The notes under the pieces: generated by a model | Seen by the model: only the letters and a program-made list of their open reading frames with translations | What the model was told of the DNA's origin: nothing | Databases searched by the model: none | Position numbers and translations under genes: made by a program | Assembly: GCA_947589015.1 (NCBI GenBank) | Contig: CANPZF010000009.1 | Coordinates: 1-63,934 of the forward strand | Direction of reading: 5' to 3' | DNA: 63,934 nt | From: an uncultured Clostridia bacterium | GTDB taxonomy: Bacteria > Bacillota > Clostridia > TANB77 > CAG-508 | Part shown: positions 34,160 to 42,964 of the stretch, one piece after another | Numbering within the stretch: position 1 is the first letter of the stretch | How the letters are laid out: the number at the start of each line of letters is the position of its first letter

Positions 34160-35329
34160 TTAATTTACATTATTATTTCTTTTAAATAACTGTTTAAATT
34201 TATTCTTTTTTTCATTTTCCTTAATATTTGATTTTAATACGAATGGAGAAAAGATTCTTTCTAAATACAATTTATTTGCCACACAAAATGGATCTTCAAT
34301 ATATTCACTAAATATTGTATTTTCCTTATAATCCCCCATATTATTTTTAAAGAATCCTCTGTCTTCCTTTTTGGTAAAGTTAAAAATAAAATTAATATTT
34401 TTATCATTTCCTATTTTTTCAAAACATTCAAATAGTCCTGGTAATTCCCATGCTTTTGTTCCACTTACTATAAATTTTACATCTTTAGTTAGGAAATTAC
34501 TTACTTCACTATCATTCATATCTTGCATTGATCCGAAATCAAATATTAAAAAATCATATTTGTCATTCATAAACTCATTAATACTTAATTTCATATACAT
34601 TTCTATACCTTTATATTCTATTTTACCTGATTCTTCATAATAATTAACTTCTTCTTTATTTGAAGTATTATATATCTGTATAATGCTATTATTTTTATTG
34701 TTTTCTATATAGCATACATTAACATTAGGCATTTCTGACAAATATTTTGCTATATTTAATGCTTGTGTTGTAGCACCTAAATGTCTTTCACTAGAACAAA
34801 CTGCTATTGTTACTTTTTGTTTTACTTTTACATAAGTTTCCTTTATCACTTTTGTATTATTATTTATTGCAAATAAATTATTATCTAATTGAAATTTTAC
34901 TGAATTTGCAAAATTCATGCCTTTTAAACTTAAAGTTTTTATTAGTTCTTCTCTGAATAAAACATCATTCGTGGCAGTAATAAAATTATAAATACCAAGA
35001 TTAAATAATCTTCCTAATAATGTATTACCTTTGGTTGCTCCTTCTAAAATAAAAATAATTCTTAAATCATAAAATCTTCTTATTTTTTCTATAGTAGTAA
35101 CAATATCATTTTCTTTTGTCAATTTATTAATAGCAGTATAATTTATTATTAAATAGTCAATATTATTTAAATTCATTAATTCAGATTGTAAAAAGCTATC
35201 AAGACTATATTCATTAATATATCTACAGACTAGGTGGATTTTATTTTCTTTGCATACATCTTCAATAATAGGATTTACTACATTAGAGATATAAATATAT
35301 TTTTGATATGTTTTTTCTGTTTCTTCCAT
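34160..35329 (-). CDS. ParA/CpaE-like degenerate P-loop protein (389 aa)
   Basis: Start ATG 35329 after GAAGGAG. N-terminal receiver-like half (residues 1-150), then a ParA/MinD-type fold: VTIAVCSSERHLGATTQALNIAKYL occupies the Walker A position but lacks the usual GKT lysine; KYDFLIFDFGS resembles Walker B; VKFIVSG follows. CpaE-type proteins position pili and secretion machines. The altered P-loop suggests binding without normal hydrolysis. It lies two genes downstream of the peptidase. Confidence 0.7.
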   Translation of the reverse strand: MEETEKTYQKYIYISNVVNPIIEDVCKENKIHLVCRYINEYSLDSFLQSELMNLNNIDYLIINYTAINKLTKENDIVTTIEKIRRFYDLRIIFILEGATKGNTLLGRLFNLGIYNFITATNDVLFREELIKTLSLKGMNFANSVKFQLDNNLFAINNNTKVIKETYVKVKQKVTIAVCSSERHLGATTQALNIAKYLSEMPNVNVCYIENNKNNSIIQIYNTSNKEEVNYYEESGKIEYKGIEMYMKLSINEFMNDKYDFLIFDFGSMQDMNDSEVSNFLTKDVKFIVSGTKAWELPGLFECFEKIGNDKNINFIFNFTKKEDRGFFKNNMGDYKENTIFSEYIEDPFCVANKLYLERIFSPFVLKSNIKENEKKNKFKQLFKRNNNVN

Positions 35330-35348
35330 TTTACAGTCTCCTTCTATT

Positions 35349-35678
35349 TTAATTATCTCCGTTCCAGATTTCCTCGTATTGTATAATTTCATTGTTATTT
35401 GTTTTCAACTCTTCTTTTACACCTGTATTGATTGGTTTTTTGATAGTTCCACTATCTTCAAATTCATTTTGTGTTGGTGCTTCTAGTAAACCTTTTAAAT
35501 TATCCTTAAATTCGTCTGTAGCATTTTCAATGGTAGTATTTTGTGTATTCTTTACTGTAATCTCTTCATTTTCATTTTTGTCTTTTCCCATATTTAAATA
35601 AATTGATATTATAATAACTACAACTAAAATTATACCCAATATTGCCACCTGTTTTATTAATTCTTCTTTACTTTTCAC
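35349..35678 (-). CDS. small membrane-anchored protein (109 aa)
   Basis: One N-terminal membrane segment (VAILGIILVVVIIISIYL) and an acidic, Thr/Asn-rich external part without Cys. Between the peptidase and the ParA-like gene in the VirB4 operon. Probable minor T4SS component; family not recognised. Confidence 0.75.
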   Translation of the reverse strand: MKSKEELIKQVAILGIILVVVIIISIYLNMGKDKNENEEITVKNTQNTTIENATDEFKDNLKGLLEAPTQNEFEDSGTIKKPINTGVKEELKTNNNEIIQYEEIWNGDN

Positions 35679-35693
35679 TTTTTAATCCTCCTT

Positions 35694-36374
35694 CTATTTT
35701 AAATCTCCGAAAATAAATGGTGTAGGATCTATATCATTTCCATATCCTGATTTTGTTCTAACTTCAAAATGTAAATGGTCTCCTGTTGACATACCTGTTG
35801 AACCCATAACTCCTATAACTTGTCCTTTTTTTACTGTATCACCTACTTTACAAGTAACAGTATCATCCTTCATATGTCCATAGAATGTATATATTTTTGT
35901 ACCATTTGATAAAGTATGTAATATCTCTACTCCATTTCCATAACTTGATCCAGGAGAATAGGTTCTTAAAGAAACTATACCATCTTCGACAGCAATTATT
36001 TTAGGGTTTGAAGAACATACAAGGTCTATTCCTGTGTGTTTCTTTTTTACTCCTGTAACAGGATGTACTCTAGTTCCATATTTTGATGTTACAACACCAT
36101 TCCACTTTGCAAATGGCATTATGAATTGTGCATCTGCATATTGTTTTAAGTCCTCACTAGAAAATGTTTCTCCGTCAACTTGACTAGTAGATACATTTTC
36201 CTCTACATTATCTTCAGTTGTATTTGAAGTAAATAGTCCTGCTATTAATAAAACTGGAATTATTATTAAAAAAAATAATAATAAAATTACTCCTAAAATA
36301 ATTGCTTTTACTTTAGTAGATAAAAAGCTAAATGCTGTTGTTGCTATATCTCCCATAGAACTAGAATCTGCCAT
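35694..36374 (-). CDS. membrane-anchored M23 (LytM-type) peptidase of the T4SS (226 aa)
   Basis: Cuts peptide cross-links in peptidoglycan to let the conjugation channel through the wall. One membrane segment (residues about 27-50), then the M23 zinc peptidase domain: KHTGIDLV (His/Asp ligands), YGHM and HLHFEVR (catalytic His and ligand). Follows virB4 directly. The usual lysozyme-like VirB1 partner is not seen. Confidence 0.92.
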   Translation of the reverse strand: MADSSSMGDIATTAFSFLSTKVKAIILGVILLLFFLIIIPVLLIAGLFTSNTTEDNVEENVSTSQVDGETFSSEDLKQYADAQFIMPFAKWNGVVTSKYGTRVHPVTGVKKKHTGIDLVCSSNPKIIAVEDGIVSLRTYSPGSSYGNGVEILHTLSNGTKIYTFYGHMKDDTVTCKVGDTVKKGQVIGVMGSTGMSTGDHLHFEVRTKSGYGNDIDPTPFIFGDLK

Positions 36375-38201
36375 TTATATTCCACCTCCTACAAGAAATG
36401 GTTCTTCATATTTTAAGCCTTTAACATTTATCAGCATATGTCCACTTCCTATGAATAGTAATCCCCTTCCGCTGGTCTTTTTGACTTATAATTGCTTTTT
36501 CATCTTGATTAAGATTATATATTCTTACAATTTCAACTAAATCTTGTCCGATCTGTTCCAAAGAAAAACTTATAAGTGCTATTATCTAATATTGCTTGCC
36601 CATATTGTTTTACTTCACTAGATAAAAAATCAACAAGATTTTGTGAGATTATCATAAGTCCAGCTTGGTATTTACGACACCTTTTACAAAAGTTTCTTAA
36701 AAATTCTATGGATTCTTTTATCTTTTTATCTATTAACAGATATGCTTCATCACAAGCTACATATACTTTTTCTGTTCTGTCTCTAAATGCTAAATTTTCA
36801 CAGAATCTTAAAATATTTAAATATTGACATCTTTTTATATTTTCATTTGAGTTTTGTAATGCACTTACATCAAAGCATACAAAAGAATTGTCTATTTTAA
36901 TTGTTGAATATCCATTAAATAATTCTCTACTTTCTCCTATTGCTAATCCTCTTATTACAGATCTTAATGTTTCATAATCTTTCTTATGTTCTGATGGTTT
37001 GTTTGCCTTATCTTCCAACAAATAATATAAATTTTCCATTATTGGAAATTCTGTGCTTTTTATTTTAGTAACATCAGTTTCCCAGTCAATATTATAATTT
37101 TTATATAGTTCTTCTATTGTTTCCATTAAAATACTCATTTGCAAAGTTGTTATATCAGGAAAATATAATTTAAAAAAGGTAGATAAAAAGTTCATATGTA
37201 GTGATAGTGCTGATTTGGTTGAAACATATTCATCTTCTTCATCATTCTCTGTTTGTGTTGGTAATGGATTAACTTGTAATGGATTTAATCTTCCCACATT
37301 TTCTCCAATTCCTCCAGAACAATCAATCCATTTGCCTTTAACTCTTTTACACATTCCTCGCATTTCACCCTCTGGATCAATGGCATATATTTTTGTTCCG
37401 TTAAGCCACTCGTTAAATAGTATTTTTTTTGCCAAATAAGATTTACCAGAACCTGATGCTCCAGTTATTACAACATTTGAATTTGGTCTTGTAGGAGTTT
37501 TACAAAATGGAGATAAAATAATAATTTTTCCATCTTCATCAGTTCCGCAAATAATATCCTTCCCTATCTACTATTCCACTTCCGCTAAATGGTAAACCTA
37601 AAAATAAGGCTTCTAAAGACATATTTTTATTTGACATATCTAATATTTCTTGGTCATATGTATCATATGGTCCTGCTTGTCTTAGAGCTTTTTCTTGAAT
37701 AAATGCTGGTACTCTTGCTTTTAATCCCATTCCTGCAATTTCATTTTTTACTTTTCTACAGTTTTCTGCAAAGCTGTTGTCAGTTTTGCCTGATGTACGA
37801 GTTAAAAAAGATAGATTAATGTATGGAATGTTATTTACTGTAATATCTTTAATTATTCTTTCAGCAGAAGCTATTTTAAACTCTGCTTGTGTTCTTAATG
37901 CTTCATTATTACTTGTGTTATATGTGTTTTTGTCTACTGCTAATCCTTTACTAATTCCTTCAACATAACTTTGTATATCTTCAATCGGTGAAACTAATAA
38001 ACTAACTGTGCTACTTTTCATATCTTTTAAGTTCATTAGCCATCCAACATTAACAACTGAAGGATAACCACTAATATATTGTATTTTGTGTGTTGTATCC
38101 CCTAATTGTACTTTGTTATTCTTTATTTCTATTCCTTGTGGAGTTATTAAATTTAGTAAATCTACATTTATAGGAATTGCTTCCATTTCTTTAGCCTTCA
38201 T
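36375..38201 (-). CDS. virB4: VirB4-family T4SS ATPase, three CGG shift sites (607 aa if decoded)
   Basis: Motor ATPase of the conjugation channel. The N-terminal piece carries the VirB4 scaffold. CGGA at 37544-37547 breaks it just before the ATPase. Read as Gly it gives DREGYYLGTDEDGK, then Walker A (GASGSGKSY) and YAIDPEGEM; later VYVACDEAYLL is the Walker B region and LMIISQN is characteristic. CGGA at 36547-36550 (FFGTDG) and at 36468-36471 (KDQGRG) lead to the true end VGGGI. 1827-3 nt gives 608 codons. Without decoding, the frame stops three times. First gene behind promoter P6. Confidence 0.93.
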
Positions 38202-38228
38202 TTTCTTGCTCCCTTCTTAATATAATAG

Positions 38229-38269
38229 AAAAAAGTAAGTCCAGGTCGATAGACCTAGTCTTACTTTTT
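38229..38269 (-). terminator. leader hairpin after promoter P6
   Basis: AAAAGTAAGACTAGGTC / GACCTGGACTTACTTTTTT, a 17-bp stem with one mismatch and a tetraloop, beginning at the expected transcription start of P6 and followed by T's. Confidence 0.88.
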
Positions 38270-38279
38270 CGATAATATC

Positions 38280-38327
38280 ATTATATATTTGAAGGTATTC
38301 TGTTTCAATTCCCAAAAATTTCCCTTA
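38280..38327 (-). promoter_or_regulatory. element promoter P6 with GGGAA-repeat operator
   Basis: -35 TTGAAA (38303-38308), 17-bp spacer, -10 TATAAT (38280-38285); operator AAGGGAAATTTTTGGGAATTG (38306-38326). Drives virB4 and the genes down to 33058. Confidence 0.9.
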
Positions 38328-38328
38328 T

Positions 38329-38937
38329 TTATATATTAACGGATAAAGGTCCTTCTAAATAATTTGAATCTTCTAAATAAATATCATCTGTATTATTAAA
38401 ACTATTTACTAGTTGAATAATAAATTTTTCAGTTAGAATTTCCGTTTTATATCCTACATTTGAAAATTTTAATTTAATTTCATTCAATCTTTTCATTAAA
38501 TTATCTTCAGCATAATCGTTATTTTCCTCCCAAATAATCAAATATATTTCTGATTCTACAGCCTTACCTTTTGTTGCAAGTGAATTAAAACTTGCATTTC
38601 TTTGTTCTAATAAATTATATTTAAAGGAATCATTTTCTTTTTCAATTAAGGAAAGTTGATAATCTTGATTTTTAGCAAGATCAACTGGTCTATTAGTAAA
38701 GAATAATTTAAATGGCTTCAATTCAGCTGCAAAGTTTTTAGTTAAACTTTTTCCATGACCTACTTGTTCAGCCTTACTCATTAATTTACAATTTTTTGTA
38801 TATATCTTTAAATAAGCTAATACTTTATTGTCTATTGTATATAAGAAATTTCCTTGTATGTCTCTTATATTTAAGAATCTATTAGCTGAAATATTTTCTT
38901 TCTTTTTAAATAAATTATTAAATGATAATAAGCTCAT
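38329..38937 (-). CDS. TrsD/TraD-like T4SS protein (202 aa)
   Basis: Start ATG 38937 (MSLLSFNNLF) after AAGGAAAA, overlapping the PrgI-like gene. Its place between a PrgI-like protein and VirB4 matches the TrsC-TrsD-TrsE order of Gram-positive conjugation systems. Soluble alpha/beta protein similar in style to VirB4 N-terminal domains (FLYTIDNKVLAYLKI). Assignment rests on gene order and general character. Confidence 0.65.
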   Translation of the reverse strand: MSLLSFNNLFKKKENISANRFLNIRDIQGNFLYTIDNKVLAYLKIYTKNCKLMSKAEQVGHGKSLTKNFAAELKPFKLFFTNRPVDLAKNQDYQLSLIEKENDSFKYNLLEQRNASFNSLATKGKAVESEIYLIIWEENNDYAEDNLMKRLNEIKLKFSNVGYKTEILTEKFIIQLVNSFNNTDDIYLEDSNYLEGPLSVNI

Positions 38938-39265
38938 AATTATTTTCCTTCTTTCTGGTATATCTTTCATATTTATAATATTGTTGATTATTATAAAATT
39001 TAATAATGTTTCCAATTAACATTGCTATAGATGTATTGTGTTTATCCTTCATTACAGCAATAAATGTTAATACAGTTATTACTCCAAAAATTGCTATTGC
39101 TATAATATAACTATGAAATATCATATTATATAAGTAGCCAAGTAATATGCCTATTATTCCTGCAATTCCTGTATTTATTAATTCTTTTATTCCAATACCA
39201 CTTATTAATTCCATTCTTGTTCTTACATCTGCTGGAATAGGTATTTGATATTGTTCATCATACAT
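38918..39265 (-). CDS. PrgI/VirB3-like T4SS membrane protein (115 aa)
   Basis: Start at 39265 (MYDEQYQIPIPADVRTR) after AAAGGAGG. The P-I-P-A-D-V start, two membrane segments (residues 30-45 and 50-72) and a basic, Tyr-rich end are typical of the PrgI family found before VirB4 in Gram-positive mating systems. Confidence 0.85.
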   Translation of the reverse strand: MYDEQYQIPIPADVRTRMELISGIGIKELINTGIAGIIGILLGYLYNMIFHSYIIAIAIFGVITVLTFIAVMKDKHNTSIAMLIGNIIKFYNNQQYYKYERYTRKKENNYELIII

Positions 39266-39267
39266 TA

Positions 39268-39898
39268 TTATTCCTCCTTTACCCAAGTATATTGCTGATA
39301 TTTTTTGTCTTTCCAATCACCCATAAGATTATAGAAATCGTCTTTTGATTTTATAGTACCCTTTGCATCTGCTGAGAATAAGAAGCCTTGATATTCTGGT
39401 TCTACTTTTTCCTTTTCCCAAGATATGTAATATTTATCTTCTGCTATACTGCCTCTTGTTATTCCGTTGGCAATCATCATATAATTTGTATACCGAACAC
39501 CAAATTTTAAAACTATTGCTCCAAGTTCCTAAATTAATTAGTTTTTCTCCTGTGTTTACATAGTATTGATAATCAACTTTTATAACACTTCTGCCTTGAA
39601 CATCTTTATGAGCTTCTTCTAAAGTTCCATCAATAATACTCGTTTTTATTCCAGAGAAGTCTCCTATTGCTTCAGGCGATTGTTCATATGGGAAATAATC
39701 TAATATTAAAGTCTTAATATTACTAATTGATATTATTAAAACAAATGCAATTAAACCATGTTTGATTCTATTTAAATATCTTTTTGCATCTCCCTCATCT
39801 CCCATCATGATTTTGAATACTGCAATTAATATCATAAGAACAGCTACAAAACCAGAAAGAATAGTTAAGTAAGTAGTTACTTGATTTAAAGTATCCAT
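39268..39898 (-). CDS. T4SS membrane protein with one CGG shift site (209 aa if decoded)
   Basis: The N-terminal half has two membrane segments (YLTILSGFVAVLMILIAVF and HGLIAFVLIISISNIKTLIL) around a short loop GDEGDAKRYLNRIK, resembling VirB2/TrbC-like or Maff2-like channel proteins. The C-terminal domain is soluble. The frame changes within the middle; reading CGGA at 39463-39466 (after a CAA codon) as Gly joins both parts. This is the least secure of the 17 sites, because an extra A in a nearby TTTTAAAATTT run would also join them. Confidence 0.78.
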
Positions 39899-39934
39899 TC
39901 TTCTTTCTCCTTTTTATATTCTTTTCTTATTTTT

Positions 39935-40414
39935 TTAAACTTCTAATTCTTCATCTTCATCATTTTCTTGATATATTTTTATAATTTCTTTTTGTACATC
40001 TACCTGTTTTTTATACACATCTCTCTGTTGTTTTACATTTTCTAATTCTTTTAATTTTAAATTTTCATCTTTTAACGAATAAATTTGTTGTTTATCATAA
40101 GTTACTTGTACAAGAGTTATATCAAATTGAGAAATATTATTTATAATTGTAAATAAGGCATTTTTAACATCGAATCCCCAAGCATATCTACAAGCATTGT
40201 CTATATCGAAAGTATATTGTTCTACTATATTATTTTCTAATAGTGTGCTATCCTTCATTAATGCTACACATAAACTAAATAATTGTTTTTCACTTTTTAA
40301 TGTACGAGTCTCACCTTTTTCATTCATATAAGTTAAAGTAAATTTTTTATTTTTATGAATAATATTATTTATACTTTTTCTAAGATATGTTACCATTTGT
40401 TGATCCCTCAACAT
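39935..40414 (-). CDS. hypothetical protein with acidic tail in the T4SS operon (159 aa)
   Basis: Soluble N-terminal domain and a C-terminal coiled coil, ending with a strongly acidic NDEDEELEV tail. It resembles the cargo proteins of the left operons more than a channel part. Located between two T4SS genes. No family recognised. Confidence 0.75.
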   Translation of the reverse strand: MLRDQQMVTYLRKSINNIIHKNKKFTLTYMNEKGETRTLKSEKQLFSLCVALMKDSTLLENNIVEQYTFDIDNACRYAWGFDVKNALFTIINNISQFDITLVQVTYDKQQIYSLKDENLKLKELENVKQQRDVYKKQVDVQKEIIKIYQENDEDEELEV

Positions 40415-40415
40415 A

Positions 40416-40796
40416 TTAAACTTCGTCTAATTCTTTTAATATATCCGTTCTGTTTATATATGTTCCTTTCCTATTTTCTATTGTTTCTATGCCTTTCAAT
40501 GCTTTTATAATATCTCCTGCAATAAGTTTATTATTGTATTTATTCGCAAGTTTATCTTTCAAGCATGTAATTTTTTCTAAATCTTTTTTTATTTCTCTTC
40601 TTTCTATACTAACTTTTTTAAGTAATTTACCAACTTTAGCATATCCTGCTGCATTTAATTCTGTATTTTCTATGTAATGTAAAATATCTTGCCTTTCCAA
40701 ATCTTTCTGACTTAATTCGTCAGCTATTTCTTTTGCTTGTTTATCTATATTTTGAAAAAAATTTAACATATATTTTAAAAAACTTTCAACTTCCAT
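40416..40796 (-). CDS. hypothetical coiled-coil protein (126 aa)
   Basis: Helical, with heptads throughout residues 15-90 (KQAKEIADELSQKDLERQD). No membrane segment. Ends ILKELDEV. Its position next to the VirB6-like gene is the only functional clue. Confidence 0.75.
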   Translation of the reverse strand: MEVESFLKYMLNFFQNIDKQAKEIADELSQKDLERQDILHYIENTELNAAGYAKVGKLLKKVSIERREIKKDLEKITCLKDKLANKYNNKLIAGDIIKALKGIETIENRKGTYINRTDILKELDEV

Positions 40797-40818
40797 TTTT
40801 ATTTCTCCAATCTACAAT

Positions 40819-41662
40819 TTATTTTTTTCCTTTGCCAATTCCACCTCTAAAGGTATTAACTACTCTTGTTACTGTACTTAATTTTCCTGACATACTTCCT
40901 CCACCAGCAGTTGCCATAAATTCTTGTAGCATATGTGGTGTTCTTAATGCTATAGCTGATGTTGACAAAGATAATACAAATTTACCTTTATTCATTAATA
41001 TTATTGCAAGTTGCATCAATAACAATTGAACTATGATTGTAAAGGCATTTGTCATAAATTTCTTTATATAGCCATTAAATGCTCCGCCATCGCTATTTAA
41101 TAATCCTATTGAAGCAAATGGTATTCCTAGTCTTAAAATAAACATTTCTATTCCTCTTGTTATAAATTGGAAATATAGTAATGCCAACTGTATTGCAATA
41201 ATTAAGTATAAAATTGCCCCAAAAACATTAAATGCTAAGTTATTTGATTCTACTGTTATAATATCTCTTGTTCCTGTCATTCCTTCTAGTAAATTATAAA
41301 AAAATTCATAAAATATTTGAGCAAATTTAGTGTATATAAATCCAAATGTAATCATAATAATCATTGCTTTTAGAAATCCTACTAATATATTTAGTGGATT
41401 GTTATCTGGATCTCCACTTGACCAAGCTAAATATGTTTCTATCATTTTCTTTATAAAAAGAATTACTAAAACTGCCATTGCAAAAGTATAAATTGCATTA
41501 TATAAACCACCTATATTAAAATTATCTAAGTTTCTAAAATTGATTTCTATTGCAAAACCGATTCCAGAACATAGTATCATATACTCCTGTAAACCATGCA
41601 AGTATAGCTTCGGCTAACCAGCTTAGTATATAAGTAATAATAGTTCCAACTAAAACAGCCAT
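40819..41662 (-). CDS. VirB6/TrbL-like polytopic T4SS protein, one CGG shift site (280 aa if decoded)
   Basis: Inner-membrane channel protein. The true start is ATG 41662 (MAVLVGTIITYILSWL) behind GAAGGGAG. After 34 codons the frame reads AAT-CGG and stops soon after; reading CGGT (41557-41560) as Gly gives MFWNGFAIEINF and joins the rest. At least six membrane segments follow. 844-1 nt gives 281 codons. First gene behind P7. Confidence 0.9.
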
Positions 41663-41689
41663 TTTTTACTCCCTTCTCTAAATGATAAT

Positions 41690-41736
41690 CAAAAAAGAGT
41701 AATTCCAGGTGCAAAACCTAAAATTACTCTTTTTTG
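41690..41736 (-). terminator. leader hairpin after promoter P7
   Basis: TCAAAAAAGAGTAATT / AATTACTCTTTTTTGA stem closed by AGGT/ACCT at the loop, starting at about the transcription start of P7 and ending in T's. Confidence 0.88.
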
Positions 41737-41744
41737 ATGTTATC

Positions 41745-41791
41745 ATTATATATTTGAAAGAAGTAGCTTTCAATTCCCAAATTTTTCCCTA
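41745..41791 (-). promoter_or_regulatory. element promoter P7 with GGGAA-repeat operator
   Basis: -35 TTGAAA (41768-41773), 17-bp spacer, -10 TATAAT (41745-41750); operator TAGGGAAAAATTTGGGAATTG (41771-41791). The operator overlaps the stop codon of the preceding gene. Confidence 0.9.
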
Positions 41792-42568
41792 ATATGTTTG
41801 AGGTGGAATCCTTTCCAATTCTTCGTCTATTTCTTCTTCATATTCCATTTGCTGTAGTTCACTTTCTTCCTGTAATTTTGCTTCTTTTTCTATGGCTTCA
41901 TCTATCTTTTGATTAATAACTTCTCTAGCTTTTTCAACTTCATTTTTTAACTTTGCTAACTCATTTCTATCTGATTTAATTTGAGGTATAATGTCTGATT
42001 CTTTAATAAGTTTTTCAATTTTTTCTATATTATAAACTCTTGAAAATTCCAATTTTTTCTTTTGATAAATTCTCTCTAATTCAACATTGTTAGGATTTTG
42101 AATCATATCTATATGTGCTTGATATAAATCCTTAACCATAGCATTTTCTTGCCATTTGTCAAATAAGTAAGCAATAGCAATACCTGGTATTCCAGTTACA
42201 ATACCAATCAATACATATCTTTTTACATATGCAAAAAATTTAGTGCTTTCAGTAACTGAACCATGTATTTGATTTGAAAAATCTTCTTGTAATTTTCTTT
42301 CTTCTTCCTCTAATTTTTTCTTTTTTTGTTCTCTTTCTGATACAATTTTCCTAGCTTCTTCCTGTTCTTTTTTTTCTCTTTCTTCTGTCATTTCATTTAA
42401 CATTTCTTCAACATCTTCGGACATAATTGATTGTTCTAATCTTTCTTTTTGTATTTTCTGCTCTACTTCTTCTAATTGCTCTGCTAATTTGTCTAATGCT
42501 TGATTTTCTATATTTAATTGTTCTAAAACTGCTTGCTTTTCATTTTTTTCTAACTCTTTTGGTGTCAT
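41789..42568 (-). CDS. coiled-coil membrane protein (259 aa)
   Basis: Long acidic/basic coiled coil (residues 1-110), one membrane segment (residues about 118-140, LIGIVTGIPGIAIAYLF), then a second helical region. End rich in Glu (EEEIDEELERIPPQTY). Last gene of the mobilisation operon. Probable structural scaffold; family not recognised. Confidence 0.78.
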   Translation of the reverse strand: MTPKELEKNEKQAVLEQLNIENQALDKLAEQLEEVEQKIQKERLEQSIMSEDVEEMLNEMTEEREKKEQEEARKIVSEREQKKKKLEEEERKLQEDFSNQIHGSVTESTKFFAYVKRYVLIGIVTGIPGIAIAYLFDKWQENAMVKDLYQAHIDMIQNPNNVELERIYQKKKLEFSRVYNIEKIEKLIKESDIIPQIKSDRNELAKLKNEVEKAREVINQKIDEAIEKEAKLQEESELQQMEYEEEIDEELERIPPQTY

Positions 42569-42587
42569 TTTTTATACTCCTTTCTCA

Positions 42588-42951
42588 TTAAAAATATCCT
42601 GCAACTAAATTTACAATTGTAACTGCTAAAATACTAACAATGATACAAACTAATACTTTTACTATGGTTTTTTTGTATCTCATTTGATCTTGTTCGTCTC
42701 CGTGTCATAATTTTAAATACATAAAATAGAATAACCATAACTCCAATTGTAGGAATAATCCATTGTAATGTTCCTGTTAAGTCTTTAACCATATTCATTA
42801 CTCCTGTTCCAATTTTACTGCTTTGAATACTACCTCCACCATTTACTTCTTCCACAGCAAAACAAGAACTTGCCATCATTTTAATTGAAATCATAGTAAT
42901 TGTTAAAATTTTTAAAATTTGATTTGTAAAATTACTAATTTTAGTTTTCAT
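42588..42951 (-). CDS. VirB2-like small membrane protein, one CGG shift site (120 aa if decoded)
   Basis: Signal-anchor start, Gly/Ser region and two membrane segments flanking a short loop, as in TrbC/VirB2-like T4SS subunits. After FKIMT the frame reads ACA-CGG and would add an odd tail (RRRTRSN...). Reading CGGA (42699-42702) as Gly gives MTGDEQDQMRYKK, then the expected second hydrophobic helix and end VAGYF. 364-1 nt gives 121 codons. Confidence 0.9.
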
Positions 42952-42964
42952 TATAAATCCTCCT

